Shown: positions 8,749-17,402 of the stretch, in pieces
How positions within the stretch are numbered: position 1 is the stretch's first letter
Layout of the letters: every line of letters begins with the position of its first letter
Assembly: GCA_963837735.1 (NCBI GenBank)
Contig: CAWIOM010000011.1
Span: forward strand, 160,686 to 224,685
DNA length: 64,000 bases
DNA from: VRUE01 sp963837735
GTDB lineage: Bacteria; Actinomycetota; Thermoleophilia; Solirubrobacterales; 70-9
Direction: 5' to 3'
Notes under the pieces: generated by a model
What the model saw: the letters and a program-made list of their open reading frames with translations, nothing else
The model's database searches: none
Told to the model about the DNA's origin: nothing
Position numbers and translations under genes: made by a program

Positions 8749-9672
8749 ATGAGGATCGCGGCAGAGGCTTCGGCGACGGTCGGCGAGACGCCGATGGTCG
8801 CCCTGCGCGGGCTCGGCGAGGGGCTCGGCGCGGAGGTCTGCGTGAAGCTCGAGTACTTCAACCCCGGCGGCTCGGTCAAGGACCGGATCGGGGTGGCGAT
8901 GATCGACGCGGCCGAGGAGGAGGGCCTGGTCAGGCCCGGGCGCTCGGTGATCGTCGAGCCGACCAGCGGCAACACCGGGATCGCCCTGGCGATGGTCTGC
9001 GCGGCCCGGGGCTACGAGTTGATCCTCACCCTGCCCGAAGGGATGAGCCGCGAGCGGGCCAAGCTGCTGCGCGCCTACGGCGCCGAGGTCCGTGAGACGC
9101 CCTCGTTGGGGGGGATGACCGAGGCGGTCGAACTGGCCGAGGAGATCCGCGAGCAGCGCAAGGCCTTCATGCCCCAGCAATTCTCGAACCCGGCGAACCC
9201 GGAGATCCACAGGCGGACGACGGCCGAGGAGATCTGGCGGGACACGGACGGCGAGGTCGGCGCCTTCGTCGCCGGGGTGGGGACCGGCGGCACGATCACC
9301 GGGGTGGGAAGGATGTTGAAGGAGCGGGCCCCCGACGCCCTCGTCGTCGCGGTCGAGCCCTCTGCCTCGCCGGTGCTCAGCGGCGGTGCTCCGGGCCCCC
9401 ACAAAATCCAGGGGATCGGCGCCGGGTTCGTCCCCGAGGTCCTCGATCGCGCCGTCGTCGACGAGACCATCTCCGTCGGCGACGAGGAAGCCCTGGAGAC
9501 GGCGCGGCTCGTCGCCCGTCGCGACGGGGTGCTCGCCGGGATCTCGGCGGGGGCCAACATCAGGGCGGCGCTGGAGGTCGCGGCGCGCCCCGAGATGGCT
9601 GGGCGGCGGGTGGTGACGATCGTCTGCGACTCGGGCGAGCGGTACGTGTCCCTACCCTTCTTCGCACCTTGA
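8749..9672 (+). CDS. cysK: Cysteine synthase (O-acetylserine sulfhydrylase)
   Basis: PLP enzyme making cysteine from O-acetylserine and sulfide; 307 residues, normal length. Seen: GETPMVAL, the PLP lysine in NPGGSVKDRIG (about residue 45), substrate loop EPTSGNTGIAL, the phosphate-binding loop GVGTGGTITG (about 185-194), and the C-terminal Ser of CDSGERY. It is between the Rrf2 regulator and cysE, with cysE 19 bp downstream, so the three form a cysteine-synthesis cluster. cysM-type enzymes are less likely given the motif set. Confidence 0.95.
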   Translation: MRIAAEASATVGETPMVALRGLGEGLGAEVCVKLEYFNPGGSVKDRIGVAMIDAAEEEGLVRPGRSVIVEPTSGNTGIALAMVCAARGYELILTLPEGMSRERAKLLRAYGAEVRETPSLGGMTEAVELAEEIREQRKAFMPQQFSNPANPEIHRRTTAEEIWRDTDGEVGAFVAGVGTGGTITGVGRMLKERAPDALVVAVEPSASPVLSGGAPGPHKIQGIGAGFVPEVLDRAVVDETISVGDEEALETARLVARRDGVLAGISAGANIRAALEVAARPEMAGRRVVTIVCDSGERYVSLPFFAP

Positions 9673-9691
9673 GAGACCGACGGAGATACCG

Positions 9692-10414
9692 ATGAGCGCG
9701 CTGGGGCGGGTCCTGCACGAGATCCGGGCCGACGTCGCCGCTGCGCGTGATCGGGACCCGGCCGCCCAGGACGTGTCGACGTTGGAGATCCTCTTCAGCT
9801 GGGCCGGGGTTCAGGCGCTGCTCGCCCACCGATTCGCCCACGCCCTGCGCGGGGCGGGCGTGCCGGTGGCGCCACGGGTGATCGCCTACCTCGCGCGCTC
9901 GGTGACCGGTGTCGAGATCCACCCGGCGGCGAAGATCGGCGGCGAGTTCTTCATCGACCACGGCTCGGGGGTCGTGATCGGCGAGACCGCCGAGATCGGC
10001 GAGCGCGTCACCCTCTACCAGGGAGTGACCCTGGGGGGCACCGGGTTCCAGCGCGGCAAGCGCCACCCGACCCTCGGCGACAACGTCACCGTCGGGTCCG
10101 GGGCGAAGCTGCTCGGGCCGATCGCGGTCGGCGACGGAGCGAAGATCGGTGCCAACACCGTCGTCGTCGAGGACGTCCCCGCGAGCTCGACGGTGGTCGG
10201 GAACCCGGGCCACCCGGTCAAGATCGAGGGCCGGCCCGTGCAGGGCCCCGACGCCGACTGGATCCACCTCCCGGACCCGATCGCCGAGGCGATCAAGACC
10301 CTCTCGTCACGGCTCGCAGAGGTCGAGCGCCGCCTCGCCGACCTCGACGGCGGCGAGGGCGAGGGCAAGTCGGAGCTGCGCCCGCGCACCGGTCGCTCGT
10401 CGGCCGGGGGCTGA
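9692..10414 (+). CDS. cysE: Serine O-acetyltransferase
   Basis: Acetylates serine with acetyl-CoA for the CysK reaction; 240 residues. An N-terminal helical part is followed by left-handed beta-helix hexapeptide repeats (GVEIHPAAKIGGEFFIDHGSG, VIGETAEIGERV, VTLYQGVTLGG). A GGAGA ribosome binding site lies a few bases before ATG 9692 and the gene follows cysK in an operon. Unlike E. coli CysE, the C-terminus is a charged/Ser/Gly tail ending -SSAGG with no terminal Ile, so it may not form the classical cysteine synthase complex. Confidence 0.95.
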   Translation: MSALGRVLHEIRADVAAARDRDPAAQDVSTLEILFSWAGVQALLAHRFAHALRGAGVPVAPRVIAYLARSVTGVEIHPAAKIGGEFFIDHGSGVVIGETAEIGERVTLYQGVTLGGTGFQRGKRHPTLGDNVTVGSGAKLLGPIAVGDGAKIGANTVVVEDVPASSTVVGNPGHPVKIEGRPVQGPDADWIHLPDPIAEAIKTLSSRLAEVERRLADLDGGEGEGKSELRPRTGRSSAGG

Positions 10415-10416
10415 TG

Positions 10417-10422
10417 TAGCCT
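10417..10422 (+). promoter_or_regulatory. -10 box TAGCCT (TG-extended) with 36-nt leader and RBS
   Basis: TGTAGCCT lies 36 nt before ATG 10459, and GAAAGG (10447-10452) six bases before the ATG serves as the ribosome binding site. This is one of the minority of leadered promoters in the window. Confidence 0.5.
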
Positions 10423-10458
10423 GGCGCCCACCTCTCTCGTCCAGTCGAAAGGCTCGCC

Positions 10459-11043
10459 ATGCCCAAGCGCATGCTCTCCGCGGTTCTCGTCCTCGCCCTG
10501 TCCGGTCTCGCCCTCGCCGCCTGCGGCAGCGGCGAAAGCGACGAAGAAAAGGTCGTCGACGTAATCGAAACCTCCGTCTCCACGACGGATCCCGCCGACT
10601 GCAAGGCGCTGTCGACCCAGGCCTTCATGGAACAGTCGACCAGCTCGACCGGCAAGGACGCGGTGACGGCGTGCGAAGAAGACGCCGAAGACACCTCCAA
10701 CGACCCTGAAGACGTGACGGTCAGTGAAGTCGAAGTCGAAGGCTCCGACGCGACCGCAGACGTCGCCCTGGTCGGCGGCAGCCTCGACGGCCAGACCGTG
10801 TCCGTCGCCCTGGTCGAAGAGGGCGGTGACTGGAAGATGGACCGGATCACCGGCTTCGCGAGCTTCGACCGGCAGAGCCTCCTCGACGCCTTCGAAGAAA
10901 ACTTCGAAGAATCCGAAGTCGACGCGCCGCTGGCCAAATGCATCATCGAAGTGCTCGGCGAAGAGTCCTCGCCCGAACTGGAAGAACTGATCGTCAGCGG
11001 CGGCGAAGAAGCGTTCGTCGAACTGGCCCAGGAATGCGGCTAG
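10459..11043 (+). CDS. Acidic secreted lipoprotein of unknown function
   Basis: 194 residues. Signal peptide MPKRMLSAVLVLALSGLALAA followed by a lipobox (LAAC), so Cys about 22 is probably lipidated and the protein membrane-anchored outside the cell. The mature part is very acidic, with four more cysteines that could form two disulfides, and a predicted alpha/beta region (VTVSEVEVEGSDATADVAL, WKMDRITGFASF) reminiscent of small NTF2-like lipoproteins. Glu codons are almost all GAA (about 29 against 2 GAG), the reverse of neighbouring cytoplasmic genes. A GCCGCC/GGCGGC hairpin follows the stop (11043-11059). Function unknown. Confidence 0.82.
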   Translation: MPKRMLSAVLVLALSGLALAACGSGESDEEKVVDVIETSVSTTDPADCKALSTQAFMEQSTSSTGKDAVTACEEDAEDTSNDPEDVTVSEVEVEGSDATADVALVGGSLDGQTVSVALVEEGGDWKMDRITGFASFDRQSLLDAFEENFEESEVDAPLAKCIIEVLGEESSPELEELIVSGGEEAFVELAQECG

Positions 11044-11133
11044 CCGCCTTCGCGGCGGCACTCATGGCCGGCGGCTGAGGCGGCAGCGAGGAGGACGGAT
11101 CGCCGCCCGTGGCGAGCGCGCCGGACGCCTGGC

Positions 11134-11139
11134 TATGCT
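11134..11139 (+). promoter_or_regulatory. -10 box TATGCT for pcrA
   Basis: TATGCT is six bases before GTG 11146; leaderless arrangement without a ribosome binding site. Confidence 0.55.
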
Positions 11140-11145
11140 CGGCGG

Positions 11146-13407
11146 GTGGCGCTTCAAACCGAGTTCGAGACGCCGGCCAACGGCAGCGGCGGCGCCGAGG
11201 CGGCGCCGACCGAGGCCGGTGCCGATCGCGCCGAGCGACTCCTCGCCGGCCTCAACGACCCGCAGCGGTCGGCGGTCCGCCATCGCGAGGGCCCGTTGCT
11301 GGTCCTCGCCGGCGCCGGCTCGGGCAAGACCCGGGTGCTGACCCACCGGATCGCCTACCTGCTTGCGACCGACCAGGCGCGGCCGGGGGAGATCCTCGCG
11401 ATCACCTTCACCAACAAGGCGGCGAGCGAGATGCGCGAGCGGGTCGGCGACCTGATCGGCCGCTCGGTGCGGGCGATGTGGGTGACGACGTTCCACTCCA
11501 CCTGCGCCCGCATGCTGCGCGCCGACGCCGAGCGGCTCGGCTACTCGCGCGGCTTCACGATCTACGACGAGTCGGACTCGCTGCGGATGATGAAACGCTG
11601 CATGACCGAGCTCGGGATCGACCCGAAGCGCTATCCGCCGCGGGCGATCCGCGCCCAGGTCTCCGGGGCCAAGAACCAGCTGGTCGACGCGGCGGCTTTC
11701 GCCGACGCCCAGGGCAGCGTCTTCGAGGAGACCGTGGCGGAGGTCTACGCGCTCTACGAAAAGCGCATGCTCGCGGCGAACGCGATGGACTTCGACGACC
11801 TCCTGGTGCGCACGGTCAACGCGATGGAGCTCTTCGACGAGGTCCGCGACCGCTGGCGGCGGGTCTTCAAGCACGTCCTCGTCGACGAGTACCAGGACAC
11901 CAACCACGCCCAGTACCGGCTCCTGCAGCTGCTCTCCTCCGAGCACGGAAACCTGATGGTCGTCGGCGACGAGGACCAGTCGATCTACGGCTTCCGCCAT
12001 GCCGACATCCGCAACATCCTCGACTTCGAGCGCGACTTCCCCGAGGCGGAGGTGGTCAAGCTCGAGCAGAACTACCGCTCGACCCAGACGATCCTCTCCG
12101 CCGCCAATGCGGTCGTCGAGCGCAACCGTGAACGCCGCGAGAAGCGCCTCTGGACGGAGATCGCCGGCGGCGACCCCGTGCAGCTCGTCGAGGTCGGGGA
12201 CGAGCACGAGGAGGCGCGCTGGGTCGCGGGGGAGATCCAGCGGCTGGCCGAGGACGAGGGCGTGCGCCGCGAGGACGTCGCGGTCTTCTACCGAACCAAC
12301 GCCATGAGCAGGGTTTTGGAGGACACCCTGAATCGCTTTGACGTCGCCTACCAGGTGATCGGCGGCACCAAGTTCTACGAGCGGGCGGAGATCAAGGACG
12401 CGGTCGCCTACCTGAGCCTGCTCGTCAACCCCAGCGACCAGATCTCGCTGAGCCGGGTGGTCAACTCGCCTCGCCGCGGGATCGGCAATACCACCCAGGG
12501 CCGGCTCGCCTCCCACGCCAACACCACGGGGCTGCCGATCTGGGAGGTCGTCGGCAGGGTCGAGGAGGTGCCCGGACTGGGCGCGGCGGCGATCAGGTCG
12601 CTGACCCGCTTCCACGAGATGATCGAGAGCCTCGCCGAGAGGGCCGCGCGCGGCGATCGGGTCGCCGATGTCCTGCAGGCCGTGCTCAGCGAGAGCGGCT
12701 ACCTGGAGGCGCTCGAGGCCGAGCGCACGATCGAGGCCGAGGGGAGGGCCGAGAACCTCGAGGCCCTGGTCGCGGGCGCCGCGGAGTTCGACATCGAGCG
12801 CGAGCGGGAGGGCGAGAGCGAGGTGCCGCCGCTCGAGGAGTACCTGCAGCAGATCTCCCTCTACACCGAGCAGGACGGGCTCAGCGCCGACGAGTCCCTG
12901 GTCACCCTGATGACCCTCCACAACGCCAAGGGCCTCGAGTACGACACCGTATTCATCGTCGGTTGCGAGGAGGGGTCGTTCCCGCACGCCCGGGCCCTGG
13001 AAGAGGGCGGTGAGGAGGAGGAGCGGCGCCTCTGCTACGTCGGGATCACGCGCGCCCGCCGGCGCCTCTACATGACCTGGGCGCGTGAGCGGCGACTCTT
13101 CGGGCGGGCCGAGCGCAACCTGCCCTCGCGATTCGTCGACGAGCTCCCGGCCGAGTTGACCGAACGCCAGGGAAGCGCCGCCGGCGCGGCGGCGCGCTGG
13201 GACGCGGGTCTCGCCTCGCCGGGGCCGGAGCCGATCGACCCCGGGCCGGCCCTGGAGCTGCGGACCGGCGACGACGTCGTCCACGCCAGCTTCGGCGACG
13301 GCGTCGTCACCGCGGTCGAGCCGGGCGGAGTGGTCGTCGTCCGCTTCGCGGGCGACGGCGCCGAGCGCAAGCTGATGGCCGACTACGCCCCGATCAGGAG
13401 GCGGTAG
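11146..13407 (+). CDS. pcrA: UvrD/PcrA-type DNA helicase
   Basis: Superfamily 1A 3'-5' helicase of repair and replication restart, 753 residues. Motif I GAGSGKTR (about 57-64), Ia TFTNKAASEMRERV, motif II VDEYQDTN (about 245), III GDEDQSIYGFRHAD, IV LEQNYRS, V TLHNAKGLEYDTVF, VI YVGITRARRRLY. The C-terminal ~55 residues (HASFGDGVVTAVEPGGVVVVRF) match the Tudor-like PcrA tail that contacts RNA polymerase. The N-terminal ~30 residues are a Gly/Ala-rich extension. folD starts 4 bp after the stop. Confidence 0.96.
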   Translation: MALQTEFETPANGSGGAEAAPTEAGADRAERLLAGLNDPQRSAVRHREGPLLVLAGAGSGKTRVLTHRIAYLLATDQARPGEILAITFTNKAASEMRERVGDLIGRSVRAMWVTTFHSTCARMLRADAERLGYSRGFTIYDESDSLRMMKRCMTELGIDPKRYPPRAIRAQVSGAKNQLVDAAAFADAQGSVFEETVAEVYALYEKRMLAANAMDFDDLLVRTVNAMELFDEVRDRWRRVFKHVLVDEYQDTNHAQYRLLQLLSSEHGNLMVVGDEDQSIYGFRHADIRNILDFERDFPEAEVVKLEQNYRSTQTILSAANAVVERNRERREKRLWTEIAGGDPVQLVEVGDEHEEARWVAGEIQRLAEDEGVRREDVAVFYRTNAMSRVLEDTLNRFDVAYQVIGGTKFYERAEIKDAVAYLSLLVNPSDQISLSRVVNSPRRGIGNTTQGRLASHANTTGLPIWEVVGRVEEVPGLGAAAIRSLTRFHEMIESLAERAARGDRVADVLQAVLSESGYLEALEAERTIEAEGRAENLEALVAGAAEFDIEREREGESEVPPLEEYLQQISLYTEQDGLSADESLVTLMTLHNAKGLEYDTVFIVGCEEGSFPHARALEEGGEEEERRLCYVGITRARRRLYMTWARERRLFGRAERNLPSRFVDELPAELTERQGSAAGAAARWDAGLASPGPEPIDPGPALELRTGDDVVHASFGDGVVTAVEPGGVVVVRFAGDGAERKLMADYAPIRRR

Positions 13408-13411
13408 CGAG

Positions 13412-14260
13412 GTGGCCGCCCGGGTCATCGACGGCAGGGCGGTCGCAGCCGAGATCCGTGCGCGGGTCGCGGTCGAGGTCGAGGAGTTCGCGGCCGTGGC
13501 GGGCCGCACTCCCGTGCTGGCGACGGTGATCGTCGGCGACGACCCGGCCTCGAAGATCTACGTCGCCAACAAGCACAGGGCCTGCGAGGAGGCGGGGATG
13601 CGCTCGGTGCACCACGACCTCCCCGCCGACGCGACCGAAGCCGAGCTGCTTGACCTCGTCGCCGCCCTCGGCGCCGACGAGGATGTCGACGGCATCCTCG
13701 TGCAGATACCTCTGCCTGAGCAGATCGACCCCGACGCAGTGGTTGCAGCGATCGATCCGACCAAGGACGTCGACGGCCTGACGCCGCTCAATGCGGGCCT
13801 GCTCGCACACGGGATGCCGGGGCTCGTCTCCTGCACCCCGGCGGGCGTGATGCGGCTGCTCGAGCACGAGGGTGTCGAGCTGGAAGGGGCCGAAGCGGTC
13901 GTGGTCGGCCGCTCGAAGCTGGTCGGAGTGCCGATCGCGCGGCTGCTGCTGGCGGCGAACGCGACGGTCACCGCCTGCCACTCGCGGACCCGAGACCTGG
14001 CGGCCGTCTGTCGCCGCGCCGACGTCCTCGTCGCCGCCGTCGGCGTTCCCCGCCTTCTGGGGGCCGATGCGATCAAGCCCGGGGCGGTCGTGATCGACGT
14101 CGGCATGAACCGCGGCGAGGACGGCATCTGCGGCGACGTCGACTTCGAGGCGGCCGCCGTGGTCGCGGGGGCGATCACTCCCGTGCCCGGAGGGGTCGGC
14201 CCGATGACGATCGCGATGCTCCTCGTCAACACCCTCGAAGCCGCCAGGGCGCGGGTGTAG
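13412..14260 (+). CDS. folD: Methylenetetrahydrofolate dehydrogenase/cyclohydrolase
   Basis: Bifunctional one-carbon enzyme interconverting 5,10-methylene- and 10-formyl-THF; 282 residues. Seen: the catalytic region VGDDPASKIYVANKHRACEEAGM (Tyr and Lys), the substrate motif DGILVQIPLP, DVDGLTPLNAGLL, and the NADP-binding GRSKLVGVPIARLL. GTG 13412 is preceded by AGGAGG inside the pcrA 3' end, so translation is coupled to pcrA. The serA/serC genes at 42-44 kb supply serine for the same one-carbon pool, though they are not linked. Confidence 0.96.
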   Translation: MAARVIDGRAVAAEIRARVAVEVEEFAAVAGRTPVLATVIVGDDPASKIYVANKHRACEEAGMRSVHHDLPADATEAELLDLVAALGADEDVDGILVQIPLPEQIDPDAVVAAIDPTKDVDGLTPLNAGLLAHGMPGLVSCTPAGVMRLLEHEGVELEGAEAVVVGRSKLVGVPIARLLLAANATVTACHSRTRDLAAVCRRADVLVAAVGVPRLLGADAIKPGAVVIDVGMNRGEDGICGDVDFEAAAVVAGAITPVPGGVGPMTIAMLLVNTLEAARARV

Positions 14261-14296
14261 TGTCACCTCAACCGTCGATCCCCAGGAGGAGACCGC

Positions 14297-14977
14297 ATGA
14301 TTGAACGCCCGACGCCAGGTGAGCAGGTCGCTGGAATCGCCGGCCTCGCCCTGCTGCTCACGATGTTCCTGTTCGCCTGGTACGGAGTCGACCTGCCGGG
14401 CGTCAGCGGCTTCGACGCGTTCGACGCCTTCAGCGATTGGTTCAACATCATCCTCGTCTTCGCGGCGTTCGGAGGGATGGTGCTGGCGCTCGTCGGCAGC
14501 GGTTCGGAGCGCTCGCCGATCGCCCTCAGCGTGACCACCACGGTGCTGGCTGGGATCGGCACGATCGTTCTGCTGATCTACATCATCAGCCCGCCGGGGG
14601 TGCCCGGCGTCGGGGAAGCCGTCGTCGAAATCGACCTGACTCGCGAATTCGGCCTCTTCCTGGGGCTGGTCGAGCTCGTCGCCCTCACGGTCGGCGGCTA
14701 CATGACGATGCAGGAGGAGGGTGTCTCCTTCGGCAGCGCCGCCGACCAGCTCTCCGACCCGAGCGCCCAGCAGCCGCCCGTGCACCAGCAGGTGCCGCCG
14801 CCGCCACCTCCACCGCCGGCCGCGCATCCGCAGCAGCCCGCCTACGACCCGCCGCCGGAGCCGCCCGCCCAGGCTCCGCAATACGAGCCACCGCCCCAGC
14901 ACCAGCCTCCGCCGCCCCCGCCGGCCGCTCCGCCCCAGTACGAACCACCGCCACCACCTCCACCGCCGCCTGCCTAG
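14297..14977 (+). CDS. Four-helix membrane protein with Pro/Gln-rich C-terminal tail
   Basis: 226 residues. The first ~140 contain four hydrophobic segments (IAGLALLLTMFLFAWYGV, WFNIILVFAAFGGMVLAL, TTVLAGIGTIVLLIYII, LFLGLVELVALTVGGY). From about residue 150 the protein is a low-complexity cytoplasmic-type tail with repeated poly-Pro runs separated by QYEPP/YDPP units. AGGAGGAG lies before ATG 14297; a TAGTGT patch upstream may be the promoter. I do not recognise a family. The tail could bind proline-recognition domains; that is speculation. Confidence 0.75.
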   Translation: MIERPTPGEQVAGIAGLALLLTMFLFAWYGVDLPGVSGFDAFDAFSDWFNIILVFAAFGGMVLALVGSGSERSPIALSVTTTVLAGIGTIVLLIYIISPPGVPGVGEAVVEIDLTREFGLFLGLVELVALTVGGYMTMQEEGVSFGSAADQLSDPSAQQPPVHQQVPPPPPPPPAAHPQQPAYDPPPEPPAQAPQYEPPPQHQPPPPPPAAPPQYEPPPPPPPPPA

Positions 14978-14986
14978 TAGGGAGAA

Positions 14987-16885
14987 TCAGGCCGGTGTCG
15001 CCTGGGAGGCGATGCCGGCGGCGACCTGCTTTGCGAAGGCGATGATCGTCATCATCGGGTTGACGTGCACCGCCGAGGGGAAGAGGGAGGCGTCGGCGAC
15101 GTAGAGGCCGGCGACTCCGCGGACGGCGCCGGCGGGATCGCAGACGCCAGCGGCTTCTTCGCCGGAGATCCGCGCCGTTCCCATCGGGTGGAACGCCTCC
15201 AGGCGCAGCTCGGAGGGCTTGAAGCGGGTCGCCTCGAACTGGGCGAGCTGTCCGCGCCGCAGCACTCCGGCCCGGGGGATGTTCGGGTAGACCTCCGTGG
15301 CGCCGGCCGCAAAATGGACTTCGGCGGCACGTGAGATCCCGAAGACGAGACGCCGGGCATCGTCGTCGGTGAGCCGGTAGCCGGCCTTCAACGAGCCGTC
15401 GCCGAGCAGCCTCACCCGGCCCGCAGAGCGGTCGGCGAGCTGCACGCCGATCGAGGAGATGTGGCCGAACTGGAGCATTGCTTCCTGATGGGCACGGCCG
15501 GCGCCCTGAAGCCAGGCGCCGCCAAAGGCGAGCGGGGTGAAGGTCGCCTCGAGCAGGACGCGCTCGTGCTCCCACTCGTCGATGTAGTAGCTCTGCATGA
15601 CACCGTCCCAACCGCGCACCTCCTCCTCGTAGCGGGCGCCGACCCAGCAGGCGGGGTGGATGTGGAGGTTGCGGCCGACCTGGCCGCCGCCGAGCCCGGA
15701 GCGGATCAGCAGTTCCGGGGTGCCGAGGGCGCCGCCGGCGACGATCGTCGCCCGCCGCGCCCGGACCGTGTAGGCGCGCCGCGAGCCCTCGCCGCGACCG
15801 GCGGCGCAGCGAACGCCCGCAGCCCGCCCGCCCTCGATCAGCACCCGGAGTGCCTCGACCCCGGTGCGGAGCCTCGCCCCGGCTGCCACCGCGCGCGGCA
15901 GGTAGCTGACGTGCATCCCGCGCTTGGCGTCGATCCGGCATCCGTAGGGGCAGGAGCTGCACTGGACGCAGTTGCCGGCGTTGCGGGAGATCGGCCCGCT
16001 GGATACGCCGAGCGCCTCCGCTCCCTCCATCGCGAGCTGGCCGTTGCGGCCCATGCTCGCCGTGTCGAGCGGCGTCACCCGCAGGAACTCCTCGGCCTCG
16101 ACGAAATAGGGATCGAGATCGCGGGCCCAGCTCAGCCCGTGCTCGTCGCGCCAGCTGTCGAGGACCTCCTCGGGGGCTCGGAAGCAGGTTCCCGAGTTGA
16201 TCACCGTGGTGCCGCCGACGACTTTCGCGACCGGGACCGGGATCGGCGGGTTGCCCTCGGCCATGGTCAGGCCGCCGTCCCGGTAGAGCGACGCGATCGA
16301 TGCGAGGTGGCCCCTGGGGTAGTTGTCGCGGTTGTAGTGGTCGCCGGCCTCGAGCACGATCACGTCGAGGCCCGCCTCGGCCAGGGCGGTGGCCGCGGCC
16401 GCGCCGCCGGCACCGGATCCGACGATGACCACGTCGCATTCCTCGCCGTCCCCCTCGGGGGCCGTGTCGCCGAGCGGGCCCGCCGGCTCGGGCAGGGTGC
16501 CGTCGGCGAGCCGGCAGCTGGTCTCGATCCCGATCCTCTCCTCGACCTCCGGAATCACCGCGTAGCCGAGGGTCGAGAAGACCTTGGCCATCAGCAGCAG
16601 CTCGTGGTGGAGCCGGAAGTCGGAGCCCTCCATGCGGCGCAGGAAGTCGTCGCGGGCCTCAGCGTCGAGGCGGCTGAAGCGCCAGGGGAAGGGCAGCCAC
16701 TCGAAGGCGACAAGCCCGAGCCTGATCCTGCTCAGCATCCGCGGGGAGAGCGACTTGAGGAACTCGGCGACCGGGCCGGAGACGTCGACATCGCGCTCGG
16801 CGGCGGGCAGCCCGTCGATGCCGGCGCCCATCGATTCGCAGATCGCGCTGAGGGTTCGTTGCTCGGCGGCCGAGAGCCCCGGCAC
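14987..16885 (-). CDS. GMC-family FAD oxidoreductase
   Basis: 632 residues. An N-terminal ~150-residue helical extension resembles the gluconate-dehydrogenase-subunit-3-like or alcohol-oxidase leader region, followed by the FAD-binding DVVIVGSGAGGAAAATALAEAG, GLTMAEGNPP, the VVGGTTVINSGTC motif, a cysteine motif NCVQCSSCPYGCRIDAKRG and the C-terminal GMC signature with HPMGTARI and the active-site pair near HVNPMMTI. It resembles long-chain alcohol oxidases and cholesterol-oxidase-like enzymes; the substrate is not determinable. It starts (GTG 16885) 6 bp after the small membrane protein, forming a two-gene operon, and converges with the Pro-rich gene. Confidence 0.88.
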   Translation of the reverse strand: MPGLSAAEQRTLSAICESMGAGIDGLPAAERDVDVSGPVAEFLKSLSPRMLSRIRLGLVAFEWLPFPWRFSRLDAEARDDFLRRMEGSDFRLHHELLLMAKVFSTLGYAVIPEVEERIGIETSCRLADGTLPEPAGPLGDTAPEGDGEECDVVIVGSGAGGAAAATALAEAGLDVIVLEAGDHYNRDNYPRGHLASIASLYRDGGLTMAEGNPPIPVPVAKVVGGTTVINSGTCFRAPEEVLDSWRDEHGLSWARDLDPYFVEAEEFLRVTPLDTASMGRNGQLAMEGAEALGVSSGPISRNAGNCVQCSSCPYGCRIDAKRGMHVSYLPRAVAAGARLRTGVEALRVLIEGGRAAGVRCAAGRGEGSRRAYTVRARRATIVAGGALGTPELLIRSGLGGGQVGRNLHIHPACWVGARYEEEVRGWDGVMQSYYIDEWEHERVLLEATFTPLAFGGAWLQGAGRAHQEAMLQFGHISSIGVQLADRSAGRVRLLGDGSLKAGYRLTDDDARRLVFGISRAAEVHFAAGATEVYPNIPRAGVLRRGQLAQFEATRFKPSELRLEAFHPMGTARISGEEAAGVCDPAGAVRGVAGLYVADASLFPSAVHVNPMMTIIAFAKQVAAGIASQATPA

Positions 16886-16891
16886 GCGCTT

Positions 16892-17335
16892 TCAGCCGGC
16901 GCCGGGCCGGCGGTCGATGCGACCGATCAGCGACCAGAGCCACAGCGAGATCAGGACCAGTGAGCCGTCGAGGAGGAAATTGAGCAGGTAGGCGAAGACG
17001 TTTTCGTCGAAGAGGTAGAAGCCGAGAGAGGTGAGCGAAGAGGCGGTCTTGCCGGCCGCCAGCAGGAGCAGCAGCGCGCGGTAGCGGACAACGTCGGCCT
17101 GGGCGACCAGGCAGATGCCCGTGATCACGACCATGTAGGAGAAGCCGAGCGCGAGCCACAGCTGCTCGGTGCCGTGCGGGGCGCGGCTGAAGCCGCCGAG
17201 CTCGTCGCCGAGGTCGGAGATCGTGTCGAGGACGCCGTTGGGGACGGCGATGAAGAGGAGGCCGACCACAGCGAAGCTGAGGGCCAGGATCCGCAGGCCC
17301 AGGACGGCGAAGCTCTCCGCTCTCTCTCCCCGCAT
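16892..17335 (-). CDS. Small four-helix membrane protein, partner of the GMC oxidoreductase
   Basis: 147 residues with hydrophobic segments at about 12-30, 62-80, 85-100 and 118-138 and a short Arg-rich end (IGRIDRRPGAG). It is not recognised beyond resembling DoxX/DUF-type small quinone-region membrane proteins. ATG 17335 follows a TAGAGT box with 8 bases between. It is the first gene of an operon with the GMC oxidoreductase, suggesting an electron-acceptor or membrane-anchor role; that is inference. Confidence 0.75.
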   Translation of the reverse strand: MRGERAESFAVLGLRILALSFAVVGLLFIAVPNGVLDTISDLGDELGGFSRAPHGTEQLWLALGFSYMVVITGICLVAQADVVRYRALLLLLAAGKTASSLTSLGFYLFDENVFAYLLNFLLDGSLVLISLWLWSLIGRIDRRPGAG

Positions 17336-17343
17336 CGGCGGGC

Positions 17344-17349
17344 ACTCTA
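17344..17349 (-). promoter_or_regulatory. -10 box TAGAGT for the GMC operon
   Basis: Minus-strand TAGAGT lies eight bases before ATG 17335. It is 41 bp from the opposing gatC -10 box, so the two promoters are divergent. Confidence 0.5.
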
Positions 17350-17389
17350 ACTGGCTGGACAGCCAGGCGCCGGCTTGGCAGCCGACGCC

Positions 17390-17395
17390 TAGAAT
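17390..17395 (+). promoter_or_regulatory. -10 box TAGAAT for gatCAB
   Basis: TAGAAT is seven bases before GTG 17403; leaderless start of the gatCAB operon. Confidence 0.6.
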
Positions 17396-17402
17396 CAGCG
17401 CC

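Noticed and set aside
11062..13509. Very long antisense open frame opposite pcrA, and similar long antisense frames elsewhere
   Set aside because: Such frames are expected opposite GC-rich genes; they show Arg/Gly/Asp-biased sequence without domain motifs.
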